A stretch of DNA of 64,000 nucleotides from Symbiodinium sp. CCMP2592 (lineage: Eukaryota; Sar; Dinophyceae; Suessiales; Symbiodiniaceae). The position numbers were made by a program, and so were the translations under genes. Of the stretch, positions 19,690 through 28,546 are shown in pieces (the first letter of the stretch is position 1; every line of letters starts with the position of its first letter). The DNA lies in assembly GCA_905221615.1 (NCBI GenBank), contig CAJNDT010003990.1, positions 440,501 to 504,500 on the forward strand. The letters are read 5' to 3'. The notes under the pieces were generated by a model. It searched no databases, was not told the DNA's origin, and saw only the letters and a list, made by a program, of their open reading frames with translations.

Positions 19690-20110
19690 GTAGATTGGGC
19701 TGAAGAAGTCAAACGGTCGTCACTCACAATAGGTTGCGGACAATCTGTGCAACTGCTTCCCCAAAGTCGCAAGTGTATTCACCACTTGCCTGTACATCTC
19801 GTGCCGGGCCATACCAGTGAAACGGCCGTCTTCGTCTCTGGCCACCAAAGGAAGGAAGGCGGGTCTGTTCTTCGCCTGGCCAAGTTCTCAAAATCAAATC
19901 CTGGCAAATGCCACACTTGCAGTGGTTTCATTGACTTCCCATTAAATGCACCCATGCAAGTGGAAGTCTTTTCGAAACCACAAAAGGACAGAACTGTTTT
20001 GAGGCATTCGAGGCGCGGCACACAGGAGCTGAGGGGCTGTTCCAGCACAGGCAAGCTTTTGCCATCAACATGTTGTGGTCGGCAGTGTAGGCTACGTCAA
20101 AGCTGCAACC
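19690..20110 (-). pseudogene. Methyltransferase-like repeat gene, 3' exon remnants
   Basis: Directly after the stop at ~20111 the same frame resumes as GCSFDVAYTADHNMLM, the normal continuation of a motif I/II segment (SKKLIEHGL then x then GCSFDV). Farther on, GAFNGKSMKPLQVWHLPGFD in another frame matches a segment I know from the same dinoflagellate repeat family. The pieces are in different frames, with introns or frameshifts between them. It is a broken copy. Confidence 0.45.
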
Positions 20111-20848
20111 TCAGAGACCATGTTCAATCAACTTCTTGGAAAGTGCTGCGACCCCTGAAAAGTATTCAATGTATTGCAGCAACCCTGGAAATTGATGAGG
20201 TCCCACATCGATTGAACCTGCAACATTTTTGGCTCTGTTGTCATAGGCACCGACAATAAGGCACATCAGCTGACAATGGATGGTTCGGTTCTTCAAGCCG
20301 GGATAAGCCAATCCAATCAGCCCACGCCATTTGCTGGCCACTCTGCCAACATTGACGTCCTGGTCATAGCGCAAAAAACTTTGCACCAGGATCCTCCCAA
20401 CGGCGAGCCTCTCACACCAAGGCTCTGTGGACCTGGCCAGCAAAATCAATTGGGGATGATCAAAAAATAGTAATCTACCAGAAACACATTTCGAATGAGT
20501 TTGAACTGTCTCGGGCCTCAAGGATGCAAACGGAAGGAAATGCGAGCATTGCAACTGTGACGTTTGCTGGAACACGTTCTTTACCCAAGCGGGAACTCGC
20601 TCAGCAGCAGTTTCTGTAACTTCAACTGCGTTTGTAAATGTCAGGGCAGGAAGGGTACATGGCTGTGCAACTCCAGATCTACCTTCCAACTGCAATGACG
20701 ATAAAGCATTGGCATTGCTGGTGTCTTTCGCCTTCCTTTTGCATTTCTTGCGTGGTGGCTGCACGGGCTCAGCACCACCACTGAAGACCACCGATGTTCC
20801 CACCACATGCTGGCACGGCCACTGAAAATTGAACATGTTGGGACTCAC
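20111..20848 (-). pseudogene. Methyltransferase-like repeat gene, exon with motif I
   Basis: The frame encodes a basic N-terminal part (RKKCKRKAKDTSN) and ends with LLQYIEYFSGVAALSKKLIE, which resembles the S-adenosylmethionine-binding motif I (FxGxG-like) of DNA cytosine methyltransferase relatives. Families of this type are very frequent in dinoflagellate repeats. A TGA follows HGL in frame and a matching continuation follows the TGA, so the copy looks inactivated by a CGA to TGA-like change. Whether the family methylates DNA is unknown; no PPC motif is visible here. Confidence 0.5.
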
Positions 20849-21349
20849 TCATGAAACTTGTTTGCCGTCCACACAGACGGCGCCATACACTGATTGCAAC
20901 TCTGGGTAGCACAGTTGTGTGAATGAATGAACTAAGTCAGATTGAGCCAACTTGAACAAAAGAATGATTGAATGCTTGCACATGCATGTTCTCCTGCCAC
21001 AAACTAAACTAACAGGACTGAGCACGACAACGGAAAGGTTTCATTTTGCTGATCGCTGCCTCCCCGAGCAGTCTCCTGCAGGACCACGGTGAGACAAGTA
21101 AGCCCCGAAGAGAATTGCGGAGTACCCTTAACCCCTAAAGTTCGAGCCTCTGCGCAACAACAGCTGAAGCCATTGTGAACATGTTGCCCAGAATGTGATG
21201 ACAGCAGGAGCAGTTTGAAATTTAGTATAGGCACTTCCCGTGATTTGATTTTTTCGAATCGAACACACTTGAATGGAAAAAACACCTTAGTTACATACAG
21301 TTCACAGCAATCTGCTACCTGCTGACGTGTGCTCCCCTGTGATGTGTTA
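20849..21349. other. Intron-like stretch within the methyltransferase-like repeat gene
   Basis: No convincing frame. It separates the upstream Ser/Pro-rich exon (21350-22224) from the motif I exon and is probably intron. Confidence 0.35.
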
Positions 21350-22224
21350 TCACAAACAATTGAAACAGGCAGCTACTTGCTGTACTTTGTAGGCGGAGAC
21401 ATGGCCCAGAATAGCGTCAGGGCTGACAATGGGGCGGGAATTGCCTTTCAAGTTTGGCCGCCTCCCACTGTGTCCATGCCCAGCGATGCAGGTGGGCCAG
21501 TGCTTGCTTCCACTCTGATCTGTCACGGGCAAAGCTGCTGCTGCAAGATTTTTCCCGTCACGTGACAAATAGTTTTTGGTCATGATCTCGGCTTTGAAGC
21601 GATGATCGTTGAAACTGAGACGCAACTTGAAGTCTTCTGGCGGGCCCAACTCCGACAGGACCTCGGGAGTGCTATTCAGGTGTGGACCGTGCTCGCGTGG
21701 ACCACGTTGAAAGGCCTGCCCATGATGCGAAGCAGGATCAGGGGCCTGCACAGGGCTGATCCGCTGGAGGAGGAGGCCTGTGCCACTCCAGTTTCCCTTT
21801 GCCCGGATATTGGATCGGGCAAGGTCCCATTGGATGGCTGCGCCTGCACTGCTGATTTTTGCTGTGCAACCTCCGATGGCTCTTCGGGGATGGGTCCGGC
21901 GTCACCATCAGCTGATTCCGGAGGACATGCCTGGGAAGGTTCTTCAAGAAGACCTGGAGGCGGCAGGGAAGCCGACTGTTCCAGTACAGCGTGTTGAGTG
22001 GGAGCGGCATCGACAGAAGGTGCCGCCGAGGGGGCGGGATCTGCTTCACTTGCATCGTCCACGTGCAAATCCTGTTCCACTGTTGGTCCTGGCATTTCCG
22101 ACAGCACCTGCGCCTTGCGCTTTCTTGCGACTGCTTGCCTGCTGTTGTTGCGGGCTAGTATCGGATACGATAAGAAGGGGCGATAGCTCCATGTTTGAAG
22201 GAACCACTGAATGCTCCATAGCAC
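21350..22224 (-). pseudogene. Upstream exons of the methyltransferase-like repeat gene
   Basis: The upstream frame (22224-21676) is rich in Ala, Pro, Ser, Glu and Gln (RKRKAQVLSEMPGPTVEQD...) and probably disordered. Next, in the 21751 frame, comes LGPPEDFKLRLSFNDHRFKA, a basic compact segment. The two parts overlap in different frames, so a splice or frameshift is needed. Assignment to the same gene as 20111-20848 rests on strand and order only. Confidence 0.4.
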
Positions 22225-23254
22225 TGATCTGCAAAGGTCGTCGTCAAAAGCGGTCGTCGCAACCTTCGTCGTCGTTGACTGACAGCCTACGGCTTGAACC
22301 TTTGAGCCCTTTAGGGTAGTTCTAAACCAGGATCGGGAAAAATACTAAGGGAACCCAACAGGACAACTAAGAATCACTAAACCCGAAATGTTGCACAGTG
22401 CGCCCATGCACTGAAGACTTTCTGCAATGGTGTGGTTCTTATGTCCAAAGCTTTGAAGGAATTCTGCAATGCCGTGATCTCCAATGTTCGAATCACTGAA
22501 GGAATTCTGCAATGCTGTTCTCCTCTCGGCCTCTGCCGATGCTCACTCCCACTCGGTCACGAAGGGTATAAGGGGTCGAGTATAAGATTACGCAAGGCAC
22601 TGCACACGCTGAGCCGCAAGCGATCACCGACGAGACCCCGAAACCCTGAACTCTCAAAAACCCTTTCCCGGTCAGTGGCCCTTTGTCGAACTTGAGCCGT
22701 TCGCAGTTTCGTCGTGTTACTGCTTCCACTGTGACCTGTCAGGCTTGCGTGGCTTCCGACAAGCATCTGCCTACTGGCAACAGCATGCACACGCGAACAT
22801 GTAGTCTCGTGAGACAAGAGGACTGCGGAACTAGTTACAGAGCTGCCCCGTAGCTCTTCTTCGTTCTTTTCTTTCTTTTTTCGGGGATCTTCATATGTTC
22901 TTGTTCCGGGCCAGTGCCCCATCAGCTACTGCTACGTCCTCCTTCAGCTACTCCTACACCGCACTTGCACTCAAACACCTACGGATGTCATGAGAGCATG
23001 TGCTGTGTGTCTGCGCCGAGTAGCATACAAACAATTTGTTCGCAAGAGAAATAATTAGGATGTGTAAACACTAGCTCGCGAGCCTAGCCGAGGCATCATG
23101 AGCAAGATCATAAAAGCATCATGGACATCTGGAGTTTCCTAGAACACTCCTCCTTTGCAGTTGTGCGTGTTGCACGGACGGCTGGAACATCCTTCCCCCA
23201 GTGTCTCATGACGGAAATTAGGCGCCGGACTATACCTTCTGCGCCTCAAGAAAG
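22225..23254. other. Unassigned spacer
   Basis: Only short frames. A recurring word, GAAGGAATTCTGCAATG-like, occurs twice at ~22456 and ~22498. No RNA gene or clear element end is visible. It leads into the TAGC-rich element. Confidence 0.35.
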
Positions 23255-23431
23255 GTACACTAGCTAGCACTTCCTATCCCGCCACCACCCCTAGACACCT
23301 CCAGGGTACGTAGTAGCTAAGGAACTTAGCGACCTCACACAGCTAAGAGACGCAGACACTCTTTTTAGCGGTGTGGCGAAAATCCCTGTCGCCCGGAGAA
23401 AGTCTCTAGCCTCCAAGGCTAGCCAATCTCC
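23255..23431. repeat. 177-bp direct repeat, copy A
   Basis: It begins GTACACTAGCTAGCAC and ends GCTAGCCAATCTCC. It is repeated directly at 23674-23850 with equal length and nearly or fully identical sequence. The copies lie 3' of the RNase H ORF. Confidence 0.9.
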
Positions 23432-23673
23432 AGGGTGGGTTGGGTGGGCACTTCAAATTTGCCCCCCCAAGGGGGCTCTTTAGCACAATGGCCACGGACA
23501 TTCCATGTTCGTTTAGCGGCCATGTGAACCCCATGTACTGCAATAGCGGAAACACCTGCAGTGTATTCCTACCGACATCTTCGATGTAGGAATAGCGAAA
23601 CACCTTCGATGTTTTCTTTTGGGAAGTTTAGCGCTAGCATACACTGTCGTACCTCGTTCCTCGGCACGAGTGC
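23432..23673. other. Spacer between the 177-bp repeats
   Basis: The spacer has imperfect short repeats around the word AATAGCGAAACACCT at ~23542 and ~23591, each next to a small complementary arm, which could form hairpins. There is no coding signal. Confidence 0.5.
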
Positions 23674-23850
23674 GTACACTAGCTAGCACTTCCTATCCCG
23701 CCACCACCCCTAGACACCTCCAGGGTACGTAGTAGCTAAGGAACTTAGCGACCTCACACAGCTAAGAGACGCAGACACTCTTTTTAGCGGTGTGGCGAAA
23801 ATCCCTGTCGCCCGGAGAAAGTCTCTAGCCTCCAAGGCTAGCCAATCTCC
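23674..23850. repeat. 177-bp direct repeat, copy B
   Basis: Second copy of the repeat at 23255-23431, adjoining the end of the RNase H frame. Confidence 0.9.
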
Positions 23851-23866
23851 TAGCGCAGCCGGAGGG

Positions 23867-24574
23867 CTACCAGGGTTCCAGCTTCCGAGGTCGCTTCGCG
23901 AACCTCATAGCTGGAGGTGGCTTGGTCCTCTTAGCCACGCTCAGCTCTTCAAAGTAGCTGGTCGCGTGGGACAAGAGTCGACCGAGCACCCGCCACTGTA
24001 GCGCTTCCCCCTTCAGGTCGATCCTGAAGTTCGGGTCGAAGCTAGCGAAGTTTTCGTTGGTGAGGTCGTCTGCTAGCTGGTTCAGGTCCCTCCTGATCCA
24101 CTGTAGCTGGAGCTCACAGTTCTTAGCCGACAGCTCCTCCGCTAGCTCCATAAGGATTAGCGTCGAGGGAAACTTCGTCGTCATAGCTTTCTTGAGTAGC
24201 GCTTCGTTGGACTGGTTGTCCGTGTAGCCGCGAGGAGCCACCCTCGAGGTCTTCTTAGCGCTTCCGTCCGGGACCCAGAGTTGGACTCCAACCAAGGTAG
24301 CCAGAAGCTCTAGCGCAGCGATCACCTTGCCCGGGTCGCCTTTAGCAAAAGCCCAAGGGGCGCCACCGATCCAGGCCCTGCCGTTTTCAGCTTTAGCGTC
24401 CGTGAAGAAGCTCAGGGGAGCAGCGCCTTCCAGTAGCGGTTCCGGCTTTTGGAGCCTATCGCCCCCCTCCAGTCGGTCAGCAAGCCAGGAGCAGAGGACA
24501 CGTAGCATGGTCGGAAAGGTTAGCAGTCCTGCCTTCCCCTGGACGGCGGACGACCACGCATGTAGCGGGCCCAA
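23867..24574 (-). CDS. RNase H domain of the TAGC-rich retroelement
   Basis: The frame holds the sequence of acidic residues expected for a retroelement RNase H: FFTDAKAENG, then ALELLATLVG, then GYTDNQSNEAL and finally WIRRDLNQLADDLTN. It would degrade the RNA strand of the replication intermediate. The first Met here is not the real start; the domain follows the RT in a different frame. Stop at 23867-23869 lies just outside the second 177-bp repeat. Confidence 0.65.
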   Translation of the reverse strand: MGPLHAWSSAVQGKAGLLTFPTMLRVLCSWLADRLEGGDRLQKPEPLLEGAAPLSFFTDAKAENGRAWIGGAPWAFAKGDPGKVIAALELLATLVGVQLWVPDGSAKKTSRVAPRGYTDNQSNEALLKKAMTTKFPSTLILMELAEELSAKNCELQLQWIRRDLNQLADDLTNENFASFDPNFRIDLKGEALQWRVLGRLLSHATSYFEELSVAKRTKPPPAMRFAKRPRKLEPW

Positions 24575-24821
24575 GAAGGGGCGCTCCCAGTCTAGCGCAA
24601 TGGAAGCGAAACCCAGTTTTTACCGAGCCCCCCCTGGCGAAGGCCTTAGCTTCCACCTTCCCAGACTGGGCTAGCGAGCGGAGCCAGGTGACCAACCAAG
24701 TAGCGCGCTTCAAGGAAAGCCCTAGCTTGTAGCTGGGGTACTCCGTCTCCATCCCTAGCCACTCCACTCGAAATCCCCCACGAGTTTTCGACCACTTGAA
24801 TGGGTATCCTAGCGCAGCCAA
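24477..24821 (-). CDS. RT thumb/connection segment of the TAGC-rich retroelement
   Basis: ALGYPFKWSKTRGGFRVEWL and the following segment YPSYKLGLSLKRATWLVTWL match the part of dinoflagellate/DIRS-like RTs just after the YADD palm. The frame then loses coding sense near 24.65 kb, where RNase H begins in another frame. It is a frame-disrupted part of one polyprotein. Confidence 0.5.
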   Translation of the reverse strand: MAALGYPFKWSKTRGGFRVEWLGMETEYPSYKLGLSLKRATWLVTWLRSLAQSGKVEAKAFARGGSVKTGFRFHCARLGAPLLGPATCVVVRRPGEGRTANLSDHATCPLLLAC

Positions 24822-24829
24822 ATACAGGT

Positions 24830-25740
24830 AGCTCAGGGGAATTCTCTAGCGCCACGCCCCATTGACTCCAAATCGTCGGCGTAGAGTAGCGTGTCCAAGG
24901 GGAAGCCCGAACCTAGCAAGTGGTACGTTAGCCTTAGGATGCGCGTCCACCAGTATAGCTGGCACACGACAGTCCAAATGTGCCTACCAGGTTGACGTAG
25001 ACCGTCTGACTAGCGGGGTCCCCAGGGATCTCCTCCTCCTGGTCGACCTGGCAGCCAAGATAGCCGTGTTCTTTAGCAGAGTGCTTGTAGCGGCGGTGGG
25101 CTTTAGCAATGTCCAAAGCCGTGGAGCCCTCGCCCTCGTGCTCTCGTAGCAGGTGCTTTTTCTCCCTAGCACCCGGGGAGCGTTAGCCATCAGGCCTTCT
25201 GCCACGTGCGAGGCCTCCCAGGGAGCATTCTCGAGAGGCCACTTTGGCTGCTCCTCAAAGACGTGAGGTGTCCTTGGTAGCGGGTCGAGGATACCCACCG
25301 GAAGCCCCTCCTCCGCCTGGCGTAGGAAGTTCCGGTGCGGGTCCCCGGCCGCCTCTAGCATGGCCCGAATCAGCTTGAGGTATAGCGGCTGTCTGGGCGC
25401 AGCCTCCAGTAGCCCGGGTTCAGAGAGGTCCTGGCCCTCTAGCCACGTCTGCCAGAGGTCGCGTAGCTGTTGTTGCAGCTCCTTATCGCTAGCTAGCTTG
25501 CAGCCCAGTTCACCTCCCGCTGCCATGCGGGAGGCTTCCTTCTCTAGCTGATCCAAGGAGCCCACCTTAGCGAGGACAAGCTCCAGCATTAGCCCGTCCC
25601 AGGAGGGACCGTCGGCATAGCTCCTGGCGTGGTGAGGCCATCGACCAGGCGAGCATAGCCCCCCTCCATCGTGGAACGGTTTGCCCCCCCTAGCTGGCGG
25701 CAGAAACGGGGTGGTCCCGTCCCGGGCTTGTTTAGCGGGA
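24830..25740 (-). pseudogene. RT fingers and palm (YADD) of the TAGC-rich retroelement, frameshifted
   Basis: In pieces: GGGLCSPGRW (about 25.65 kb), a helical linker in the 25589 frame (LELVLAKVGSLDQLEKEAS, DPHRNFLRQAEEGLPVG), then in a second frame LDIAKAHRRYKHSAKEHGYL and VYVNLVGTFGLSCASY, and LLYADDLESMG with the catalytic YADD at 24883-24872. DIAKAH and FGLSCASY are typical positions of RT palm motifs. At least two frame changes and a stop after YADD make this copy inactive unless spliced. Confidence 0.6.
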
Positions 25741-25790
25741 AGGTCTCCGGACTTCCGGTGCAGGTTTTGTCCTGCGTAGCGTCCCCCTCC

Positions 25791-26486
25791 TCACCAACGG
25801 CGACTGTAGCAGGAGGCAAGCAGGACGAAAGTAGCAAGGGAGAGCCACTGGCACATCCTAGCAGGCCACTGTTCAGAACCAGAAGTAGCAAAGGCGCCCT
25901 CGGAAGCGTCTAGCTTTGGAAGCGGTCCCAAATAGAACCCAGAAGAGTCGTAGCTAGGAGCCCCTTCGAACACAAAGTCGGGCATTTCTAGCTGTGTGTG
26001 CAGCAGCAGTCGGGTCGGCTGCTCCATAGCAAGAAAGGCTGCAGCCCCATCAGCCACAGCTGTAGCGACCTCGAAGGAGAAGTCGGCAAAGATGTTCCCG
26101 AGGATAGCCCGGTCTCGCTCAGCAAGTGTTAGCGTCGGGTTGCCACGCGGGTGCTCGTAGCTACGAACAGGCCGTGGTCCTCGAAAGTTAGCCCAGGTAG
26201 CTCGCGAGAAGCTAGCGCACGGCGGTGACAGCAGCACCGCAGCAAACTCCTTAGCGCGGATCCTGTCCAGGTAGCTGGCCCGAACCTTGGGCAGGCTGAG
26301 GTCGTGTTTAGCAGAACACTTGACGTCCACACACTCGGTGTACACCTCAAGTCCCCACGTAGCGGCCAGTTGCTTCAGGCATGTAGCCATGTCTAGCTTA
26401 CGGGGTGTCCCCGAGAACAGGTAGAGGACCTTTAGCGTGGAAGAAGCAGGTGGTGCCACCGGTTCCTCTGTACCCTGACCCTCCAA
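25791..26486 (-). CDS. Methyltransferase-like domain upstream of RT
   Basis: The frame starts at 26486 (MEGQGTEEPVAPPAS). LKVLYLFSGTPRK resembles motif I of cytosine-C5 methyltransferase relatives, VLLSPPCASFSRATW resembles motif IV with the PPC catalytic Cys, and AMEQPTRLL is in the place of the ENV motif. The glycine pattern of motif I is partly lost. The last ~45 residues (after SEGAF) probably are out of frame. It may methylate DNA or be a decayed fold kept for another use. Sequence position directly before RT links it to the element. Confidence 0.6.
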   Translation of the reverse strand: MEGQGTEEPVAPPASSTLKVLYLFSGTPRKLDMATCLKQLAATWGLEVYTECVDVKCSAKHDLSLPKVRASYLDRIRAKEFAAVLLSPPCASFSRATWANFRGPRPVRSYEHPRGNPTLTLAERDRAILGNIFADFSFEVATAVADGAAAFLAMEQPTRLLLHTQLEMPDFVFEGAPSYDSSGFYLGPLPKLDASEGAFATSGSEQWPARMCQWLSLATFVLLASCYSRRW

Positions 26487-26649
26487 TAGTCTCTTAAAAA
26501 TAAGGGTCTGTTTTGCTAAACGCTTAATCCTTTAACAAGCCCTTAAAATAATCGCTTATTGTTGATTTGTTAAGCGCTTGTTAAGAGCTTGTTAAGCGCC
26601 TGCTCTTCTTCTTCTTCTTCTTCTTCTTCTTCTTCTTCTTTGTTGTATA

Positions 26650-26680
<31 letters not shown>

Positions 26681-26685
26681 CACAC
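26487..26685. repeat. Spacer with TTAAGCGCTTGTTAAG-type words, (TCT)n and (TA)n
   Basis: Words such as TTAAGCGCTTGTTAAG recur near 26535-26600. A (TTC)n tract lies at ~26603-26641 and a (TA)n tract at ~26649-26676. These form the boundary between the element and the next gene. Confidence 0.8.
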
Positions 26686-26830
26686 ATGCAGAATAGTTTT
26701 TCTCCGAGCCACGGATCGATGGTCGAGGGAGGGAGGGAGGTCGGCCATGAGTCCGATGCGATGCATCATCGTATTCATCTCGATCATTCGACAGCATCGT
26801 TGTCCTGTGCGATCGTTTTGCTCCGCCGCA

Positions 26831-26852
26831 GTTTTGTTTCAGAAGGCTCAAG
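26831..26852 (+). promoter_or_regulatory. Trans-splice acceptor candidate with leader-like bases
   Basis: A T-rich tract ending in CAG (26842) is followed by AAGGCTCAAG; GGCTCAAG equals the last 8 bases of the spliced leader. It lies 14 bases upstream of the ATG at 26866. It could be the spliced-leader acceptor of that gene, possibly with a relict leader. Confidence 0.4.
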
Positions 26853-26865
26853 TCCTAGAGGAGCC

Positions 26866-28047
26866 ATGGAGGCCAAGGACAGAGTCCCCACAATTTTGCT
26901 GAAGCACCTGCCTCGTGGTCCTGAGTCGAAGGACTACCTGCAGCCGGACCCGAATCTGTTGTGCGACCAGTTCGGCGAGATGGCTTTAGACATCATGCTT
27001 TGTGATGGGCGGAAGTCTTCCAAATTCTTGGAGGGCTGTGCCATCGAAGCTTGGCCCAATATTCTTTCTGCCAGCGAAGCACAATGTTTCGGGCAGCGAC
27101 TTTTTTCGCTTCTCGAACACCTGCACCTCAAAAAAAAGCAAAGCAGTTCTTGTGCCAAGCTACACCCTTCTGTGAAAAAGGTGGTCAGTGCCCTCAAGGA
27201 GAAGATGCCTGGTCGAATGAACTCGTTCGGCTCGCTCTCCTCATCGTCCCATGGTCCTGCAAAGAAGTGCTCTGCAAGCAGCCCGGCGGCTGCAAAGCCT
27301 GAACCGGCACTGACGCTTCCGGGAAAAGGTGATGTCAAGGCTGCTTACAAGCAGCAACTGAAACTGGAAGAGGATGCCATAAAGCTTTCGCAGGAGGAGG
27401 AGGAGGAGGAGATTGAGCATGTCCCAGCTTCGGCAAGTGTCGTTTCTCTTTCGTCGGCCGAGGATGCGGTCTCGGCCAAGGATGAAGCGACCCAGGGTCT
27501 GCAAGATCCAGGCTTTTATCAGTACTACAGCTCGGGAGACCTTTCTGAAGTTCGCTTGTACACGGATGGCTCCTTTGAGCTTGCAAAGATGTCGCACGGA
27601 CCAAACGGCTTCTGTGTGGCGAAGTTCAAAGATGGATCGCAGCATTTGACAGAAATGCCTAATGCTTTGCTTCGGACAGCGAAGCCGAAGCAGAGTAAGC
27701 AGTCAAGCAAGAAAAGGCCTGCAGCTGCCCAAAGCTCCGAGCCGAAGGTGAAGCAAGCAAAAAAAGCACCGGTGGCCCAGCCTGCACCGGCAGACCAAGA
27801 GGCTGCAGAGGAGGAGAGGCCCCACGGCTTCACAGTGGGGGCTTACAACATGAACTACTACAAGCCGCCTCGTCACAAGTATGGTATCAAGACCCGAGGC
27901 CACGAGCTTTTCTGTCTGCCTGTGAGGCAGAAGCCATGGAAGGTTGTGGAGACTTACATCCGCGACTTTGTTGTGCCCGAGCTGTGCCAGGGAAAAGACC
28001 CTGCCGAAGTGAAGGAAGTTGCCCTGGCCGCTCTCCAGAACCTTTGA
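26866..28047 (+). CDS. Uncharacterised protein, intronless
   Basis: I choose the ATG at 26866 (GAGCCATGG context) rather than the upstream in-frame ATG at 26686, because the sequence before it is low complexity and contains an acceptor-like site. The ~393-residue product has a globular N-terminal part (about residues 1-95), a Ser/Ala/Lys linker, an acidic stretch (SQEEEEEEIEHV), a central part with a hairpin-like DLSEVRLYTDGSFELAKM, a Lys-rich linker (KKRPAAAQSSEPKVKQAKK, like a nuclear localisation signal), and a compact C-terminus (YNMNYYKPPRHKYGIKTRGH). I do not recognise the family. The lack of introns and the leader-like 5' end fit a retrocopied gene. Confidence 0.65.
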   Translation: MEAKDRVPTILLKHLPRGPESKDYLQPDPNLLCDQFGEMALDIMLCDGRKSSKFLEGCAIEAWPNILSASEAQCFGQRLFSLLEHLHLKKKQSSSCAKLHPSVKKVVSALKEKMPGRMNSFGSLSSSSHGPAKKCSASSPAAAKPEPALTLPGKGDVKAAYKQQLKLEEDAIKLSQEEEEEEIEHVPASASVVSLSSAEDAVSAKDEATQGLQDPGFYQYYSSGDLSEVRLYTDGSFELAKMSHGPNGFCVAKFKDGSQHLTEMPNALLRTAKPKQSKQSSKKRPAAAQSSEPKVKQAKKAPVAQPAPADQEAAEEERPHGFTVGAYNMNYYKPPRHKYGIKTRGHELFCLPVRQKPWKVVETYIRDFVVPELCQGKDPAEVKEVALAALQNL

Positions 28048-28342
28048 CTCGAAATTTTTTTTGCATCGAAAGGTGAGCCTGCAAAACCATGCTTGCCGGA
28101 GCAACACCGTTAACCATTGCATGCCTTCAGATGTCAAGCTTGCCGGAGCAGCACCGTCGCCTGCATGCATTGGCTCAAGGTAGGATGGGGAGGGTATAGC
28201 TTGCCGGTCCTTGGGCTGCAGTCTCAGATCACCGGCATCATGTGCATGTGCCTGCCTTAGGAACCATCAGGTCTCAAAAGCTTGAAAATTGAAATCTGCT
28301 GTGGCACCGCCTGGCAGCATTTGGCCCAAGCCGTCGATCGCC
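28048..28342. repeat. Spacer with CTTGCCGGAGCA-type repeats
   Basis: The word TGCCGGAGCA(A/G)CACCGT occurs at ~28092 and ~28141, and CTTGCCGG again near 28199. A leader-like site is at 28170-28179. Confidence 0.7.
28170..28179 (+). promoter_or_regulatory. Spliced-leader-like word with donor-like GTAGG
   Basis: TTGGCTCAAG is followed at once by GTAGG. This resembles the exon end and splice donor of a spliced-leader RNA gene, but the 5' half of the leader is missing. A relict or chance match. Confidence 0.3.
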
Positions 28343-28546
28343 ATGGAGGAGGAATCCACGACTGATACCAGAAAGTGGTACTGGGTTTTTGACGGCCAGC
28401 AGTGGTTGCAACGATACCACACCTGGATGAGAACTTTCCAACTTCGTCGTCAGGAAAAAGAAGAGCAAGCATCAGTGACAGGGCCAATAAGGACGGAAGA
28501 GATGTCCCCTGAGCGGAAAAGGAAACGTGAGTACTCGCCGGGATAA
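28343..28546 (+). CDS. Small ORF, possible short protein or exon
   Basis: The 67-residue frame (MEEESTTDTRKWYWVFDGQQ...) has well-mixed aromatic composition (WYWVFDGQQWLQRYHTWMRTF) and a Lys/Arg-rich end. It sits between two uncharacterised plus-strand genes and might be an exon of a gene with them. I do not recognise it. Confidence 0.35.
   Translation: MEEESTTDTRKWYWVFDGQQWLQRYHTWMRTFQLRRQEKEEQASVTGPIRTEEMSPERKRKREYSPG

Larger units (their letters stand above)
23261..26436 (+). repeat. TAGC-saturated region
   Basis: From 23680 to 26436 I counted 90 occurrences of TAGC on the plus strand, one per ~31 bases, against about 11 expected at random. The largest gap is ~94 bases. The reverse complement GCTA is rare on the same strand and mostly part of GCTAGC. 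The density continues through non-coding repeats (23255-23850) and all reading frames, so it is a nucleotide-level signal, not a peptide motif. In coding parts it is met by codon choice such as Ala GCT before an A and Leu CTA after a G. Confidence 0.85.
23255..26486 (-). mobile_element. TAGC-saturated retroelement (methyltransferase-like, RT, RNase H)
   Basis: In minus-strand order: a methyltransferase-like domain (26486-25791), an RT with YADD (24883-24872), a thumb/connection region, RNase H (24574-23867), then two 177-bp direct repeats. The RT-RNase H order, the GGFRVEWLG segment and the upstream segment GGGLCSPGRW fit the retroelement class common in dinoflagellates and resembling DIRS-type elements. 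I found no tyrosine recombinase or DDE integrase. Frames change several times, so this copy is probably dead. Confidence 0.65.

Noticed and set aside
20940-20960. Further spliced-leader-like word (TTGGCTCAA on the minus strand)
   Set aside because: Only nine bases match and nothing around it supports a leader; within chance expectation.
23261-26436. CRISPR-like array from regular TAGC spacing
   Set aside because: The repeated word has only 4 bases, the spacers are coding, and spacing varies from a few to ~94 bases.
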